From the NCBI RefSeq assembly GCF_947497005.1, contig NZ_CANMFF010000003.1, positions 124,001-188,000 on the forward strand: a stretch of DNA of 64,000 nucleotides. The letters are read 5' to 3'. This DNA is from an uncultured Ruegeria sp. (GTDB lineage Bacteria; Pseudomonadota; Alphaproteobacteria; Rhodobacterales; Rhodobacteraceae). The translations under genes and the position numbers were made by a program. The notes beneath the pieces were generated by a model. The model saw nothing but the letters and a program-made list of their open reading frames with translations, was not told the origin of the DNA and searched no databases. Shown piece after piece: positions 25,290 through 35,400 of the stretch (positions are counted from its first letter, which is position 1; every line of letters starts with the position of its first letter).

Positions 25290-25745
25290 TCAGTCTTCAA
25301 GAATTTGTCGTAGACGCTCCTTCTCAGCCGCGCTCAGACCTTTGGTTTCAACAGAAGCATGAGCCCTGGCACGGTTCCGTAAGAAGTTCAGTCCAACACC
25401 GGCAGCAATCAGCAACATGATCGGTCCGGCCAGCCACAAAAACACGTTCGACCCGCTGGTTGTGGGCTTGAGCAGCACATACTCGCCATACCGATCAACG
25501 ATAAAGGCGATTGCCTGTTCGTCGGTGTCCCCGGCAACCAGGCGTTCCCGAAGGAGCAGACGCAAATCGCGCGCCAGATCAGCGTTGCTTTCGTCTATGC
25601 TCTCGTTGCGACACACGAGGCAGCGCAACCCGGTACTGAGGTCACGTGCTCGTTGTTCCAGAACGGGATCGTCCAGAACTTCGTCAGGCTGAACCGCAAA
25701 CATGGGCGTTGCGAGCATCATCAGAATCAAAACAAGGCGTTTCAT
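25290..25745 (-). CDS. ccmH: Cytochrome c maturation protein CcmH
   Basis: CcmH reduces apocytochrome c disulfides before haem attachment on the periplasmic side. The 151-residue protein has a short signal peptide, then RCLVCRNESIDESN with the redox pair Cys42/Cys45, and a C-terminal membrane segment (about residues 103-121) that anchors it. Its start overlaps the ccmF stop by four bases, so both are made together. The length matches the short CcmH/CycL form. Confidence 0.95.
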   Translation of the reverse strand: MKRLVLILMMLATPMFAVQPDEVLDDPVLEQRARDLSTGLRCLVCRNESIDESNADLARDLRLLLRERLVAGDTDEQAIAFIVDRYGEYVLLKPTTSGSNVFLWLAGPIMLLIAAGVGLNFLRNRARAHASVETKGLSAAEKERLRQILED

Positions 25746-27706
25746 TCCGCAGGTACTCCGCCAACTGGGGTTTTCCTGGCACCTGCAGCCACCCGGAACC
25801 GCCTGTCACACAGGCTCAGAACACCGCCAAGCGCCATCAGGATACATCCGGCCCAAATCCAGTTCGCCAAAGGTTTGATATAGGTTCGCATGACCCAGCC
25901 ACCATCTGCCTGCTGGTCGCCGATCACAACGTAAAGATCTCCGAGGAACCTATAGTCAATCGCGGCTTCAGTCGTGGGCATCCGCGCGACAGGGTAGTCC
26001 CGTTTCTCGGGATGTAATGTCCCGATTGGCTGGCCATTCTTTGCAATCAAAACGTCGGCAGTGGTCGAGAAATAATTCGGCCCCTCAACCTGACGCACAT
26101 CTTGCAGCGTCAACGTGAACTGCCCAACGTCGAAAGGTTGGTTGGGTTGAGCGACACGAATATCCTCGGCTTCCCATGCTGTCAGACCAGCAATGGCAAA
26201 GATAGTGACGCCCAGCCCGGTATGTGCAACTGCCTTGCCCCAATCGGCGCCCGGCAGGCGGAACAAACGTTTCAGGCTGCCGTTTCGACCCGTACGGCTC
26301 CAAATATCAACGACAGCGCCGAAGGCGATCCATGCGCCTAGGAACAGACCCACTGGTCCCAGCGCGCTGCGTCCGGTCTGCATTGCCCAGACAAGCAGTG
26401 AAACCGCCAGCGCAAGGCCAAACGCATAGCGCAACGACCACACCGTTTTCCCGATCCGTCCCCGTTTCCAGGGCAGCATTGCCCCGATCGGCAAGACAAG
26501 GCCCAGCACGACCATGAAAGGAGAGAACGCAGCGTTGAAAAACGGTGCCCCGACCGAGAGTTTGCGATCAAACATCATCTCGGCCACCATCGGCCACATC
26601 GTGCCGACAAAAACAACGAAACAGCTAACCGCCAGCAGGACGTTATTTACAATCAGCGCGCTTTCACGACTGACCATGCCGAAGACACCCTTGGCCTCCA
26701 TCGCCTGCGCCCGTGCCGCGAACAAGGTGAGCGCCCCGCCGATGAAAATCACCAGAATGAACAGGATGAACACACCTCTTTCCGGGTCATTGGCAAATGC
26801 ATGAACCGAAGTCAGCAGCCCAGACCGAACAATGAATGTCCCGATCAGAGAAAACCCGAAGGCGATGATGGCCAGCAGAATGGTCCAGCTTTTCAGCGCC
26901 TCGCGCTTTTCAACAACGATTGCCGAATGCAGCAGCGCCGCTGCAAGCAGCCACGGCATGAACGAGGCGTTCTCGACCGGGTCCCAGAACCAGAATCCAC
27001 CCCAGCCCAGCTCGTAATAAGCCCACCACGATCCCAGCGCGATGCCGATGGTCAAAAAGACCCAGGCAGCCAGCGTCCAGGGTCGAACCCAGCGCCCCCA
27101 GGCTGCATCGATGCGGCCTTCGATCAGCGCGGCGATGGCGAAGCTGAACGCCATGCTCAGCCCGACATAGCCGAGATACAAAAACGGCGGATGGAAGGCC
27201 AATCCTGGATCCTGCAGCAAAGGATTCAGATCGCGCCCGTCAAACGGCGCGATCGCCAACCGGTCAAACGGGTTCGAAGTGAACAGGATAAAGGCAAAGA
27301 AAGCGACGCCGATCGCTGATTGAACAGAAAGCACACGCGCCTTGAGGCTCGGAGGCAACCCACCCCCAAAGAAGGCCGCCATCGCTCCAAACAGAGTGAC
27401 GATCAATACCCACAGCAACATCGACCCTTCGTGGTTTCCCCACGTCCCGCTGATCTTGTAAAGCATCGGCTTTGCCGAATGGCTGTTTTCGACCACGATC
27501 CGCAGCGAAAAATCTGACGCTATGAAGGCCCACATCAAGGCGCCGAAGGAGAACGCAGTCAACAGAAACTGGACGATGGCAGCAGGTTCTGCAAATGCCA
27601 TCCAGCCGGTCCAGTTTTTTGCTGCCCCGATCAGAGGCACCACGCTTTGCACGATGGCGACAAAAAAGGCGAGGATAAGGGCGAAGTGGCCAAGCTCTGT
27701 AATCAT
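25742..27706 (-). CDS. ccmF: Haem lyase subunit CcmF
   Basis: CcmF receives haem from CcmE and attaches it to apocytochrome c. The 654-residue protein has about 15 membrane segments and the conserved WWD-type loop GWGGFWFWDPVENASFMPW (about residues 233-251). The periplasmic conserved histidines occur in AFHPPFLYLGYVG and SVHAFANDPERG. It overlaps ccmH. CcmE is coded about 1.4 kb upstream, beyond the two lysis genes. Other ccm genes (A-D, G) are not in the window. Confidence 0.97.
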   Translation of the reverse strand: MITELGHFALILAFFVAIVQSVVPLIGAAKNWTGWMAFAEPAAIVQFLLTAFSFGALMWAFIASDFSLRIVVENSHSAKPMLYKISGTWGNHEGSMLLWVLIVTLFGAMAAFFGGGLPPSLKARVLSVQSAIGVAFFAFILFTSNPFDRLAIAPFDGRDLNPLLQDPGLAFHPPFLYLGYVGLSMAFSFAIAALIEGRIDAAWGRWVRPWTLAAWVFLTIGIALGSWWAYYELGWGGFWFWDPVENASFMPWLLAAALLHSAIVVEKREALKSWTILLAIIAFGFSLIGTFIVRSGLLTSVHAFANDPERGVFILFILVIFIGGALTLFAARAQAMEAKGVFGMVSRESALIVNNVLLAVSCFVVFVGTMWPMVAEMMFDRKLSVGAPFFNAAFSPFMVVLGLVLPIGAMLPWKRGRIGKTVWSLRYAFGLALAVSLLVWAMQTGRSALGPVGLFLGAWIAFGAVVDIWSRTGRNGSLKRLFRLPGADWGKAVAHTGLGVTIFAIAGLTAWEAEDIRVAQPNQPFDVGQFTLTLQDVRQVEGPNYFSTTADVLIAKNGQPIGTLHPEKRDYPVARMPTTEAAIDYRFLGDLYVVIGDQQADGGWVMRTYIKPLANWIWAGCILMALGGVLSLCDRRFRVAAGARKTPVGGVPAE

Positions 27707-27781
27707 GTCCCGGAATATACTCCGACGCCGAACCGGGGGCCATTAACTTTCGCCTGATCCGGGCGCACATAGTGTCGCGGG

Positions 27782-28360
27782 TCAGGGCCGCCGAAGCTTG
27801 CGCCAATCGTTCAATGCCGCGTTCGCATCAGGGTGCGATACATTCTGTATCAGGTTGGCATCGGGGCCAGGATCAGCGACGCCCGGGCTGTCGCTTCGCA
27901 TGGCACGTACTCTTTCGATATTGGTCATGACGGTCGGCAACCGCTGCATAGTTGCACCGATATCCCGCTGAAAATCCTGCATTTTACTTTGATGGCGCGC
28001 ACCAAAATAGAAAGACACGATCACACCCAGCAACCACCACAAAGGTTCAGGAACAAGCGCAATACCCTGCATCCGCTCTGCGAACCAAAGCGGATCTACC
28101 ATCGCGGCAACGAACAAACCTAGTGTTCCCAGTGCCAACGCCGGACGAGGCAAACGGTTGACGCCATCCATGAAGCGGTCGAAGTATCCTTTTTGCGGGG
28201 CCTGGAACTCAGCACCAAACTGAGACATGGCCTGCTGTTGAACCCCTGTCATTCGTTGCGCGTTCGCCTCTGTATTTTCCCGATAAATTTCAACGGTTTC
28301 CCGCACCGCGTTGCGGCCGTTTCCGAACAATAACGCCAAAACCCCCGAGATCAGCCCCAT
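27782..28360 (-). CDS. GTA-type holin (3TM family)
   Basis: A 192-residue membrane protein of the GTA_holin_3TM type. Residues about 1-13 may form a short hydrophobic segment, and two clear membrane spans lie at about 75-93 and 105-122; the C-terminal third is helical and charged. In Rhodobacter capsulatus a holin and endolysin pair encoded apart from the main gene transfer agent cluster lyses the cell and releases particles. It overlaps the endolysin gene by ten bases, which supports the pairing. The functional call is by family and context; a prophage remnant origin is an alternative. Confidence 0.78.
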   Translation of the reverse strand: MGLISGVLALLFGNGRNAVRETVEIYRENTEANAQRMTGVQQQAMSQFGAEFQAPQKGYFDRFMDGVNRLPRPALALGTLGLFVAAMVDPLWFAERMQGIALVPEPLWWLLGVIVSFYFGARHQSKMQDFQRDIGATMQRLPTVMTNIERVRAMRSDSPGVADPGPDANLIQNVSHPDANAALNDWRKLRRP

Positions 28361-28962
28361 CCCGCAACCCTTTCTTTGAACTCATCTTTTGACAAATGAT
28401 AGCGCGGCGACAGAAACTCTTCGACCCGTTTGATCCAACCGCCTTTGCCACCGGACCGGGTGCGCGCATATTTTCTGGATGCAGGACGCCTATCGGCGAG
28501 TCGAAAATAGTAGTTCCGCCGCGCCACGCCATATGCATCGCGTAACGCGTTTGGGTCAGGCAGCGCGGCGTCTTCGCAGGCCCGCGCCGTATGAGGGCCG
28601 ATTACGCCGTCCGCCACGACACCCCACCCCATGTCACGCAGAAGCCGTTGCAGGATCTTAACCGCCTGCGCACCAGCATTCACGTACATATCAAAGACTG
28701 AAGCATGCAGAATTTCCGGCAACAGCGCGATGCGCGGTTTTTCGAAGTAGTGCTGAACAAAGATGTCGACTGCTTTGCGCCGGGTTAGCGCGCGCACATC
28801 AGTTACATCGACCGTTCCGTCCTCGGTCAAATCCAATCTCAACCTGCGCATAGTATGGATCGTGACACCGAACTTGGTTGCTCCACCCGGATCGTCAGGA
28901 TCACTAACGAATCCGCCTTCTCGATCCACAATTTCACTGGCAATTTGCCGAACAGTTTGCAT
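28351..28962 (-). CDS. GTA-type endolysin (glycosyl hydrolase 108 family)
   Basis: A 203-residue peptidoglycan hydrolase. The N-terminal catalytic domain has IVDREGGFVSDPDDPGGATK with the catalytic Glu15 expected for family 108 muramidases; the C-terminal half (GWGVVADGVIGPHTARA) fits the peptidoglycan-binding domain that usually follows. It has no signal peptide, consistent with holin-dependent release. It overlaps the holin gene and is the first gene of the pair. The start ATG 28962 follows GCGAGGG. Confidence 0.85.
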   Translation of the reverse strand: MQTVRQIASEIVDREGGFVSDPDDPGGATKFGVTIHTMRRLRLDLTEDGTVDVTDVRALTRRKAVDIFVQHYFEKPRIALLPEILHASVFDMYVNAGAQAVKILQRLLRDMGWGVVADGVIGPHTARACEDAALPDPNALRDAYGVARRNYYFRLADRRPASRKYARTRSGGKGGWIKRVEEFLSPRYHLSKDEFKERVAGWG

Positions 28963-29020
28963 ACAACCCTCGCAACGTTAGGTGGCTGCGACAATCCGGA
29001 AGAAGGATTAACAGGACTGA

Positions 29021-29060
29021 ATGAATAAGGGCGCTGCCTGCCCTCTGCACGCAACGCCCT
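29021..29060 (-). terminator. Terminator after ccmE, isolating the lysis genes
   Basis: On the minus strand AGGGCGTTGC (29060-29051) pairs with GCAGCGCCCT (29037-29028; one G-U) and is followed by TATTCAT. It separates ccmE from the endolysin gene, which suggests the lysis pair has its own promoter. Confidence 0.65.
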
Positions 29061-29081
29061 CAATCCCGAAAACCGATTTTA

Positions 29082-29528
29082 TCAGCTGTCTTCAGCCTCT
29101 TGGTAAACGCCCTGTTCTTTCAACGCGTCCACAACTTCTTTTGGCATATAGGTTTCGTCATGTTTGGCAAGAATTTCAGTAGCTTCAAACACGCCATTGA
29201 CGTAACTTCCGGTACCAACCATACCTTGGTTTTCCGTGAACAGATCAGGTAAAACACCAGTGAACGAGACCTTAACGCTTTCGCCGCCATCGGTGACGAC
29301 AAAATGTACGGTTTCACCCTGCCCACGGATGATCGAGCCTTCTTCGACCAAGCCGCCGATCCGGAATATTTCGGTTGGTTTGGGCGGTTCCGCGATCACT
29401 TCGCTGGGCGAACGGAAAAAGTTGATGCCGTCCTGCAGCGCCCAACCAATCAACGCTGTTGCCGCAACCAAGGCAACGACAGCTACCATAATGACCTGAA
29501 CTCGACGACGTTTCTTGAGCGTTTTCAT
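29082..29528 (-). CDS. ccmE: Cytochrome c maturation haem chaperone CcmE
   Basis: CcmE binds haem covalently in the periplasm and passes it to CcmF. The 148-residue protein has an N-terminal membrane anchor (about 12-31), a beta-barrel OB-fold domain, and the haem-binding His123 with Tyr127 in ILAKHDETYMPKEV. It lies seven bases after argC on the same strand. In this genome the usual ccmE-ccmF neighbourhood is split by the holin and endolysin genes. Confidence 0.96.
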   Translation of the reverse strand: MKTLKKRRRVQVIMVAVVALVAATALIGWALQDGINFFRSPSEVIAEPPKPTEIFRIGGLVEEGSIIRGQGETVHFVVTDGGESVKVSFTGVLPDLFTENQGMVGTGSYVNGVFEATEILAKHDETYMPKEVVDALKEQGVYQEAEDS

Positions 29529-29535
29529 ACCGTCC

Positions 29536-30564
29536 TCACGGGAAAAGCGGGGCCATCATCAGACCCTGGGTTTCAACCTCACCTAACATCAGGTTGGCGT
29601 TCTGCAAGGCTTGGCCACTGCTACCTTTTGTCAGGTTATCCAGCGCCGCGACCACAATCGCGCGCCGTTCGATCCGGTCTGCGACCACTCCGATATGGCA
29701 ATAATTCGACCCGCGTACATGATGGGTTGAAGGGGTCTCGCCCATCGGCAGCATCTGGATGAACAGCTCATTCGAATAAGCCTTGGTTAGGGTCTCGTAG
29801 ACGCTCAGCGGATCGCCTTTTACATACGTCGTGGCCAGAATGCCCCGATTGGCCGGAATAAGGTGTGGTGTGAACTGCACATGTACCGTGCGCCCAGCCA
29901 GCTTCGAAAATTCCTGATCAAACTCGCCCAGATGCCTGTGCGTCCCTCCGACGGCATAAGCGTTGCTGCCTTCGCTCAGTTCGGCGTGCAGCAGGTTCTC
30001 TTTCAAGGACCGCCCTGCCCCGGATACTGCGCATTTCAAGTCCAGTACGATATCGTCCAGATCAATAACCCCGGTAGAAATCAGCGGCCTCAGAACGTAT
30101 TGCCCGGTTGCAGCATTACACCCAGTGCCGGCTACCAGACGTGCGCCCTTTATCTCATCGCGATAGAACTCAGTCAGGCCATAAACAGCCTCTACCTGTT
30201 GTTCCAGCGCGGTATGCGGGTTTCCATACCATTTCTCATACTCATCAGGGTCGGTCAGCCGGAAATCGGCAGACAGATCGATGATCTTCAGGTTTTTGGG
30301 TAGCGCGCTGATCACTTCCTGACTGGTCTTGTGCGGCAGCGCACAAAAACACAGATCGATCTGGGAAAAGTCAATCTCCGAGATCTTGCACAGATCCGGC
30401 AGGTCCATGTGGCGCAGATGTGGGAAAACCTGTGCCATGCTCATGCTTGCCTTACGTTCCGCAGCCAGCGCAACGATATCCATGTTCGGGTGCTCGGCGA
30501 TCAGCCGCACCAGTTCAGCGCCGGTATAGCCCGAAGCGCCCAGTATTGCGATTTTATGGGTCAT
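29536..30564 (-). CDS. argC: N-acetyl-gamma-glutamyl-phosphate reductase
   Basis: ArgC reduces N-acetylglutamyl phosphate in arginine synthesis with NADPH. The 342-residue protein starts with the Rossmann motif [15 protein letters not shown] and has the catalytic Cys in [18 protein letters not shown] (about residue 148) and the conserved HRHLGE region. ccmE follows seven bases later, so both may share a transcript, but the functions are unrelated. Confidence 0.97.
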   Translation of the reverse strand: MTHKIAILGASGYTGAELVRLIAEHPNMDIVALAAERKASMSMAQVFPHLRHMDLPDLCKISEIDFSQIDLCFCALPHKTSQEVISALPKNLKIIDLSADFRLTDPDEYEKWYGNPHTALEQQVEAVYGLTEFYRDEIKGARLVAGTGCNAATGQYVLRPLISTGVIDLDDIVLDLKCAVSGAGRSLKENLLHAELSEGSNAYAVGGTHRHLGEFDQEFSKLAGRTVHVQFTPHLIPANRGILATTYVKGDPLSVYETLTKAYSNELFIQMLPMGETPSTHHVRGSNYCHIGVVADRIERRAIVVAALDNLTKGSSGQALQNANLMLGEVETQGLMMAPLFP

Positions 30565-30658
30565 GTCAGACCTCTTTCACTTGGGTGTCACATGTCACGA
30601 CCGCCGATGCGACGGCCTTGAAATAAGGGAAACAGAGCGGCTGAGTCCTTGACCTAAG

Positions 30659-31468
30659 TCAGGCAGCCTCGAACGTGATTTGTCGTCGGAGAAACTGCGT
30701 CGCCCGGTCGCTGACGACATTTGGTTTGCCTGTCGTCAGGAAACCTCCTGCCCCGTCTCCCGACATGTTCGGATGCCGTTGCAGGTAGTCCGCCAGACTT
30801 TCAGCAACAAGCTTACCTTGGCTGTAGACTTTCACATCTGATCCCAAAGCCGTCTGAAATGCTTCCGCCATCAGCGGGTAATGCGTACAGCCCAGAATGG
30901 CCGCCTGCGGTTCAGGCATCTTGCGTTTGAGAGCATCCACATGGCTGCGCACCAGCGCCTCTGCCAGGATCATGTCGCCCTCTTCGATGGCATCCACGAC
31001 ACCACCACAGGCCTGCGCCTCGACATCCACACCGATGGCCCGGAAAGCCAACTCACGCTGAAAGGCCCGGCTTGAGACGGTTGCAGGGGTCGCAAACAGC
31101 GCAACGTGCTGTACATCAACCTCGCGCGGTGGAGAGTTGTCACCCCATTGCCGCTCGGTCAGCGCTTCGATCAGGGGAACAAAAACACCAAGAACCCGCT
31201 TGCCTTCGGGCACGCCCTCTTCCTGCATCCGGCGCAATGCCGCGGCACTGGCCGTATTGCAGGCCAGAATCACAAGATTGCAGCCACGCGCCCAAAGATC
31301 GTGAACGGCCTTGCGTGTCAGTTGATAGATATTCTCGGCATCGCGCACACCGTATGGCGCATGTGCGCTGTCCGCAAAATACAGAAAATCAACGTCCGGC
31401 AGACGTTTCTGCGCGGCGTTCAGGACGGTCAATCCGCCTAACCCGGAATCAAAGATACCTACTGCCAT
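30659..31468 (-). CDS. murI: Glutamate racemase
   Basis: MurI makes D-glutamate for peptidoglycan. The 269-residue protein begins with [14 protein letters not shown], has the first catalytic Cys in [11 protein letters not shown] (about residue 70) and the second in [10 protein letters not shown] (about residue 193). A GAAGGGG ribosome site precedes ATG 31468. The acyltransferase gene ends eight bases upstream, so the two are probably one transcript concerned with the cell envelope. Confidence 0.96.
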   Translation of the reverse strand: MAVGIFDSGLGGLTVLNAAQKRLPDVDFLYFADSAHAPYGVRDAENIYQLTRKAVHDLWARGCNLVILACNTASAAALRRMQEEGVPEGKRVLGVFVPLIEALTERQWGDNSPPREVDVQHVALFATPATVSSRAFQRELAFRAIGVDVEAQACGGVVDAIEEGDMILAEALVRSHVDALKRKMPEPQAAILGCTHYPLMAEAFQTALGSDVKVYSQGKLVAESLADYLQRHPNMSGDGAGGFLTTGKPNVVSDRATQFLRRQITFEAA

Positions 31469-31476
31469 TTGCCCCT

Positions 31477-32355
31477 TCAGGCGCGATGCCGTTCCTCAAA
31501 TTCATAGCCGTAATCATAAGATTTCAGCGGCGTTGGAGACAGCTCATACGTGGCTTTGCGCAGGAAATCCATCATCTTGCGCGTATCCTTGCCCAACGGG
31601 TCCAGAATGTCGCGCCCGACAGGTTCGCCGATCACCACTTTGACTGGTGTATCGACGCGTTTTTTGAACTCTTTGATCAACAATCCCATACGCAGTGTCG
31701 AGTGCAGGTGACTAGCAATCTGGAACAGACGAGACGTGTGACCGTCAAAGAAAACAGGCACAACAGTAGCGTTCGACTTTGCCACCATACGGGCCGTAAA
31801 GCCGCGCCAACCCGGATCCATGGGATGCGCGAACGGACTGACACCCGTGCTAACCGTGCCGCCGGGGAATATCCCGATCGCGCCACCTTCGCCAAGATAG
31901 TTCAGCGCGGTCCTTCGGGTGTCCAGGTTTAGCTTCATCGCCTCTTTCGTCTCATCAAACGAAACAGGCAGAACGATACGGTTCAACTCTTCGGCCTTGT
32001 TGAAAACGCGATTTGCAAGAATGCGGAAATCACCACGAGTCTGAGACAACATGTGACCCATCATCAAGCCATCCAGAATTCCGTATGGATGGTTTGCGAT
32101 TAGGATCAGGGGTCCATCTTTTGGAATATTCTCCAGCGACCCGCCCACGACATCCAGAGACAATCCATAGCGATCAACCATAACTGCCCAGAAATCGCGA
32201 CCTTGCGCGACCTCAGTTTCGTACCCGTCCGCCCGCTTGATCAGGCGCAACCGGCCCGTCGTGTTTTCCATCAGCCTGATGACCATCCGTCCGCCCTTGG
32301 TTTCGGCGGAATGGGCATACGAGATGTCACGAACGACATGACGGTCAGAAGGCAT
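31477..32355 (-). CDS. Lysophospholipid acyltransferase-family protein
   Basis: A 292-residue protein with the PlsC-like motifs in order: I see [12 protein letters not shown] (HxxxxD-like, about residue 91), a [11 protein letters not shown] loop (about 152) and [14 protein letters not shown]. This group transfers an acyl chain to a lysophospholipid or related acceptor at the membrane. The first motif is HPYGILD, a known variant. ATG 32355 follows GGAG; a later Met (MVIRLMEN) is an alternative start. It is co-directional with murI. Confidence 0.85.
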   Translation of the reverse strand: MPSDRHVVRDISYAHSAETKGGRMVIRLMENTTGRLRLIKRADGYETEVAQGRDFWAVMVDRYGLSLDVVGGSLENIPKDGPLILIANHPYGILDGLMMGHMLSQTRGDFRILANRVFNKAEELNRIVLPVSFDETKEAMKLNLDTRRTALNYLGEGGAIGIFPGGTVSTGVSPFAHPMDPGWRGFTARMVAKSNATVVPVFFDGHTSRLFQIASHLHSTLRMGLLIKEFKKRVDTPVKVVIGEPVGRDILDPLGKDTRKMMDFLRKATYELSPTPLKSYDYGYEFEERHRA

Positions 32356-32433
32356 TTGGGTCTCCGGTTTGCTGTCTACAAAATAGATGCAGACAGCAAA
32401 TTTGCCTAGCTATCGTGACAAACCTGTGACGTT

Positions 32434-35400
32434 TTATTCTGCGGCGGCCCGGACTTCGGGTCCACCGCTACGAATGGTTGCCAGCAATTCTTCGCGTCGT
32501 TTGGCTGCCTTAGCTTCGTTCTCAAGCAAAATCGGGCCAAATCCGCGAATTTCCAAAGGCAGACGGGCCAAAGCGGATACCGCGTCATGTGTCTGCCGTG
32601 ATATCAAAAGCAATACCTCTCTCATGTCCTTTTCGTATTGCCGGATCAAAGCACGCTCCATCCTGCGCTCGGATGAATAGCCGAAGATATCCAGCGGGGT
32701 TCCGCGCAGTGACTTCAACTTGGCCAACAGCTTCAACGGGCCCATAACAGCCTCACTGAAAGCACGCTTGCGGGATCTGCCGTTTCTTTTCGACCCTCCG
32801 AAAATCGGCGGAGCCAGATGGAAGGTCATTTTGAAATCACCGTCAAACTCGACCGCGGCCTTTTTCCGGCTGTCTAGCAGAAGTCGGGCCACTTCGTATT
32901 CATCCTTATACGACAACAGCTTGTGATAGCCCTTCGCCACTGCCTCGCGGATATCGGGATCATCCACGCCATCCACCAGTTTGCGATACCGCTTCGCCAG
33001 CCGGGCGCTTTGGTAGTCGGTCAGGTGCTTGGCGCGAAACTCGATAATCTGGTCTAGTGATTTGGGCAACTCAGCCACCGACGGAGCGAGTATGGCGGCT
33101 GCATCTTCGGGATGCAGTACAGCCCAGCGACCTATTTCAAATGCCCGTTTGTTTCGTTCTACTGCCGTACCATTCAAATCAATGGCGTCAAAAATTGCCC
33201 GTTGGCTGACCGGTAGCAGCCCACGTTGCCAGGCTGCGCCGAAGATCATCATGTTGGAATAGATCGAATCTCCCATAACAGCGCGCGCCAAATCCGTCGC
33301 GTCGAACAGGGAAACACCTTCTTTCAGACGCGCCTGCAACGCCAGCTCCAACTGATCGGCGGGAATGCGAAATTCGGTATCGCGGGTGAAATCTCCAGTG
33401 ACCGTTTCATGGCTGTTTACAACAGCACCGGTACGACCGGTTCGCGTCAGTCCCAGCGTCTTGGCACCAGCCGAGACCACAAGATCTCCACCGATTAAAG
33501 CGTGGGCCTCTCCGGTCGCCACCCGAATGGCGCTGATGTCCTCTGGGCGGTTGGCCAGGCGGCAGTGAATATGCACCGCACCACCTTTCTGCGCCAGCCC
33601 TGCCATTTCCATCATTCCGGCACCCTTGCCGTCTATCTGAGCGGCTTGCGCCAAAACCGCACCAATTGTTACGACACCGGTACCACCGACGCCAGTAATC
33701 ACGACGTTATGCGTTCCGTTGATTTCAGGAAGAACAGGCGACGGAAGATCAGGCAAATCAATCTCGGTGGTCGCCTCTTTGCGGATATTCGCGCCCTCAA
33801 GCGTTACAAACGACGGGCAGAACCCGTTCAGACACGAGAAGTCCTTGTTGCAACTTGACTGATCGATGGCTCGCTTACGGCCCAGCTCGGTTTGCTTCGG
33901 AACGATCGACACGCAATTCGACTGTACGCCACAATCGCCACAGCCTTCGCAGACATCGGTGTTGATAAACACGCGCTTGTCAGGATCGGGAAATGTGCCG
34001 CGCTTACGGCGCCGACGCTTTTCCGCCGCGCAGGTCTGAACATAAACGATGACCGAGACGCCCTCGATCTCGCGGAATTTCTCCTGCACCTGCATGAGGT
34101 CCGCCCGCTCGTATGTCTGAACGCTCGCAGGTAACGCCTTGAAATTCACATCTTCCTTTTCGTCATAAACCACGGCAACGACTTGGACACCCATTGCTTT
34201 GACTTCGGCAACGATCCGTTCGGCCGTCAGGTCGCCTTCGTTATCCTGCCCGCCGGTCATGGCGACCGCGTCATTGAACAGGATTTTGAAGGTAATGCTC
34301 GTGCCTGCAGACAGGGCTGCCCGGATCGCCTGAACGCCGGAATGGTTGTAGGTGCCGTCGCCAAGGTTCTGGAACACATGTTGGGTGGATGAAAACGGAG
34401 CCTCACCGATCCAGTTCGCGCCTTCCCCACCCATTTGAGTGAAACCGGTCGTCTCGCGATCCATCCACTGAACCATGTAGTGACAGCCAATACCGGCATA
34501 GGCGCGGCTTCCATCGGGTACTTTGGTCGAGCTGTTATGCGGACAGCCCGAGCAGAAATACGGGAGCCGCGTCGCGATTTCCTGCGCGTTATCGGCCCGG
34601 CGCGCCTCGGACAACGATGCCAGCCCGGCCCGAATACCATCGGTTTCGCGCCCCTCTTCAATCAGGATTTCGCCTAGCTTTTCGGCAATCATGATCGGAT
34701 CCAGCGCTCCACGAGTCGGGAAAAGTTCTTCCCGGTGCAACGTCCCGGCCCCGCCCTTGTACCAGCCATAGACCCTGCGTCCGCGGCGGTCGTCGAAAAT
34801 GGCTTCCTTGACCTGAACCTCGATCAGCTTCCGCTTTTCCTCGACGATCACGATCAGATCCAACCCTTCGGCCCAGTCGTGGAACCCCGCCATATCCAAC
34901 GGGAAGGTCTGCCCAACCTTGTATGTGGTGATCCCCAGCCGCTCCGCCTCGGATTCATCAATGTTCAGAAGCGACAAGGCGTGTGTCAGGTCCAGCCAGT
35001 TCTTTCCCGCCGCGACAAAGCCGATCTTGGCGCCGGGTTTGCCCCACATCCGCTTGTCCAGCTTATTGGCATGTGAAAACGTCTCGGCTGCGAACCTCTT
35101 GTAGTCGATAACACGTGTTTCCTGCAGATGCGGCGTGTCGCCCAAACGGATGTTCAATCCGCCATCCGGCATATCGAATTCCGGAACGACTACCTGCATC
35201 CGATCCGGGCTGCCATCCACGACCGAGGTGACCTCGATTGTGTCCTTCATCGTCTTCAGGCCGACCCAGACACCCGCGAAACGACTAAGCGCAAAGCCAT
35301 AAATACCGTAGTCGAGGATCTCCTGAACGCCCGCGGGACTGACGATGGGCATATACATGTCGACCAGTGACCATTCGGATTGATGCAGAACGGTCGAGCT

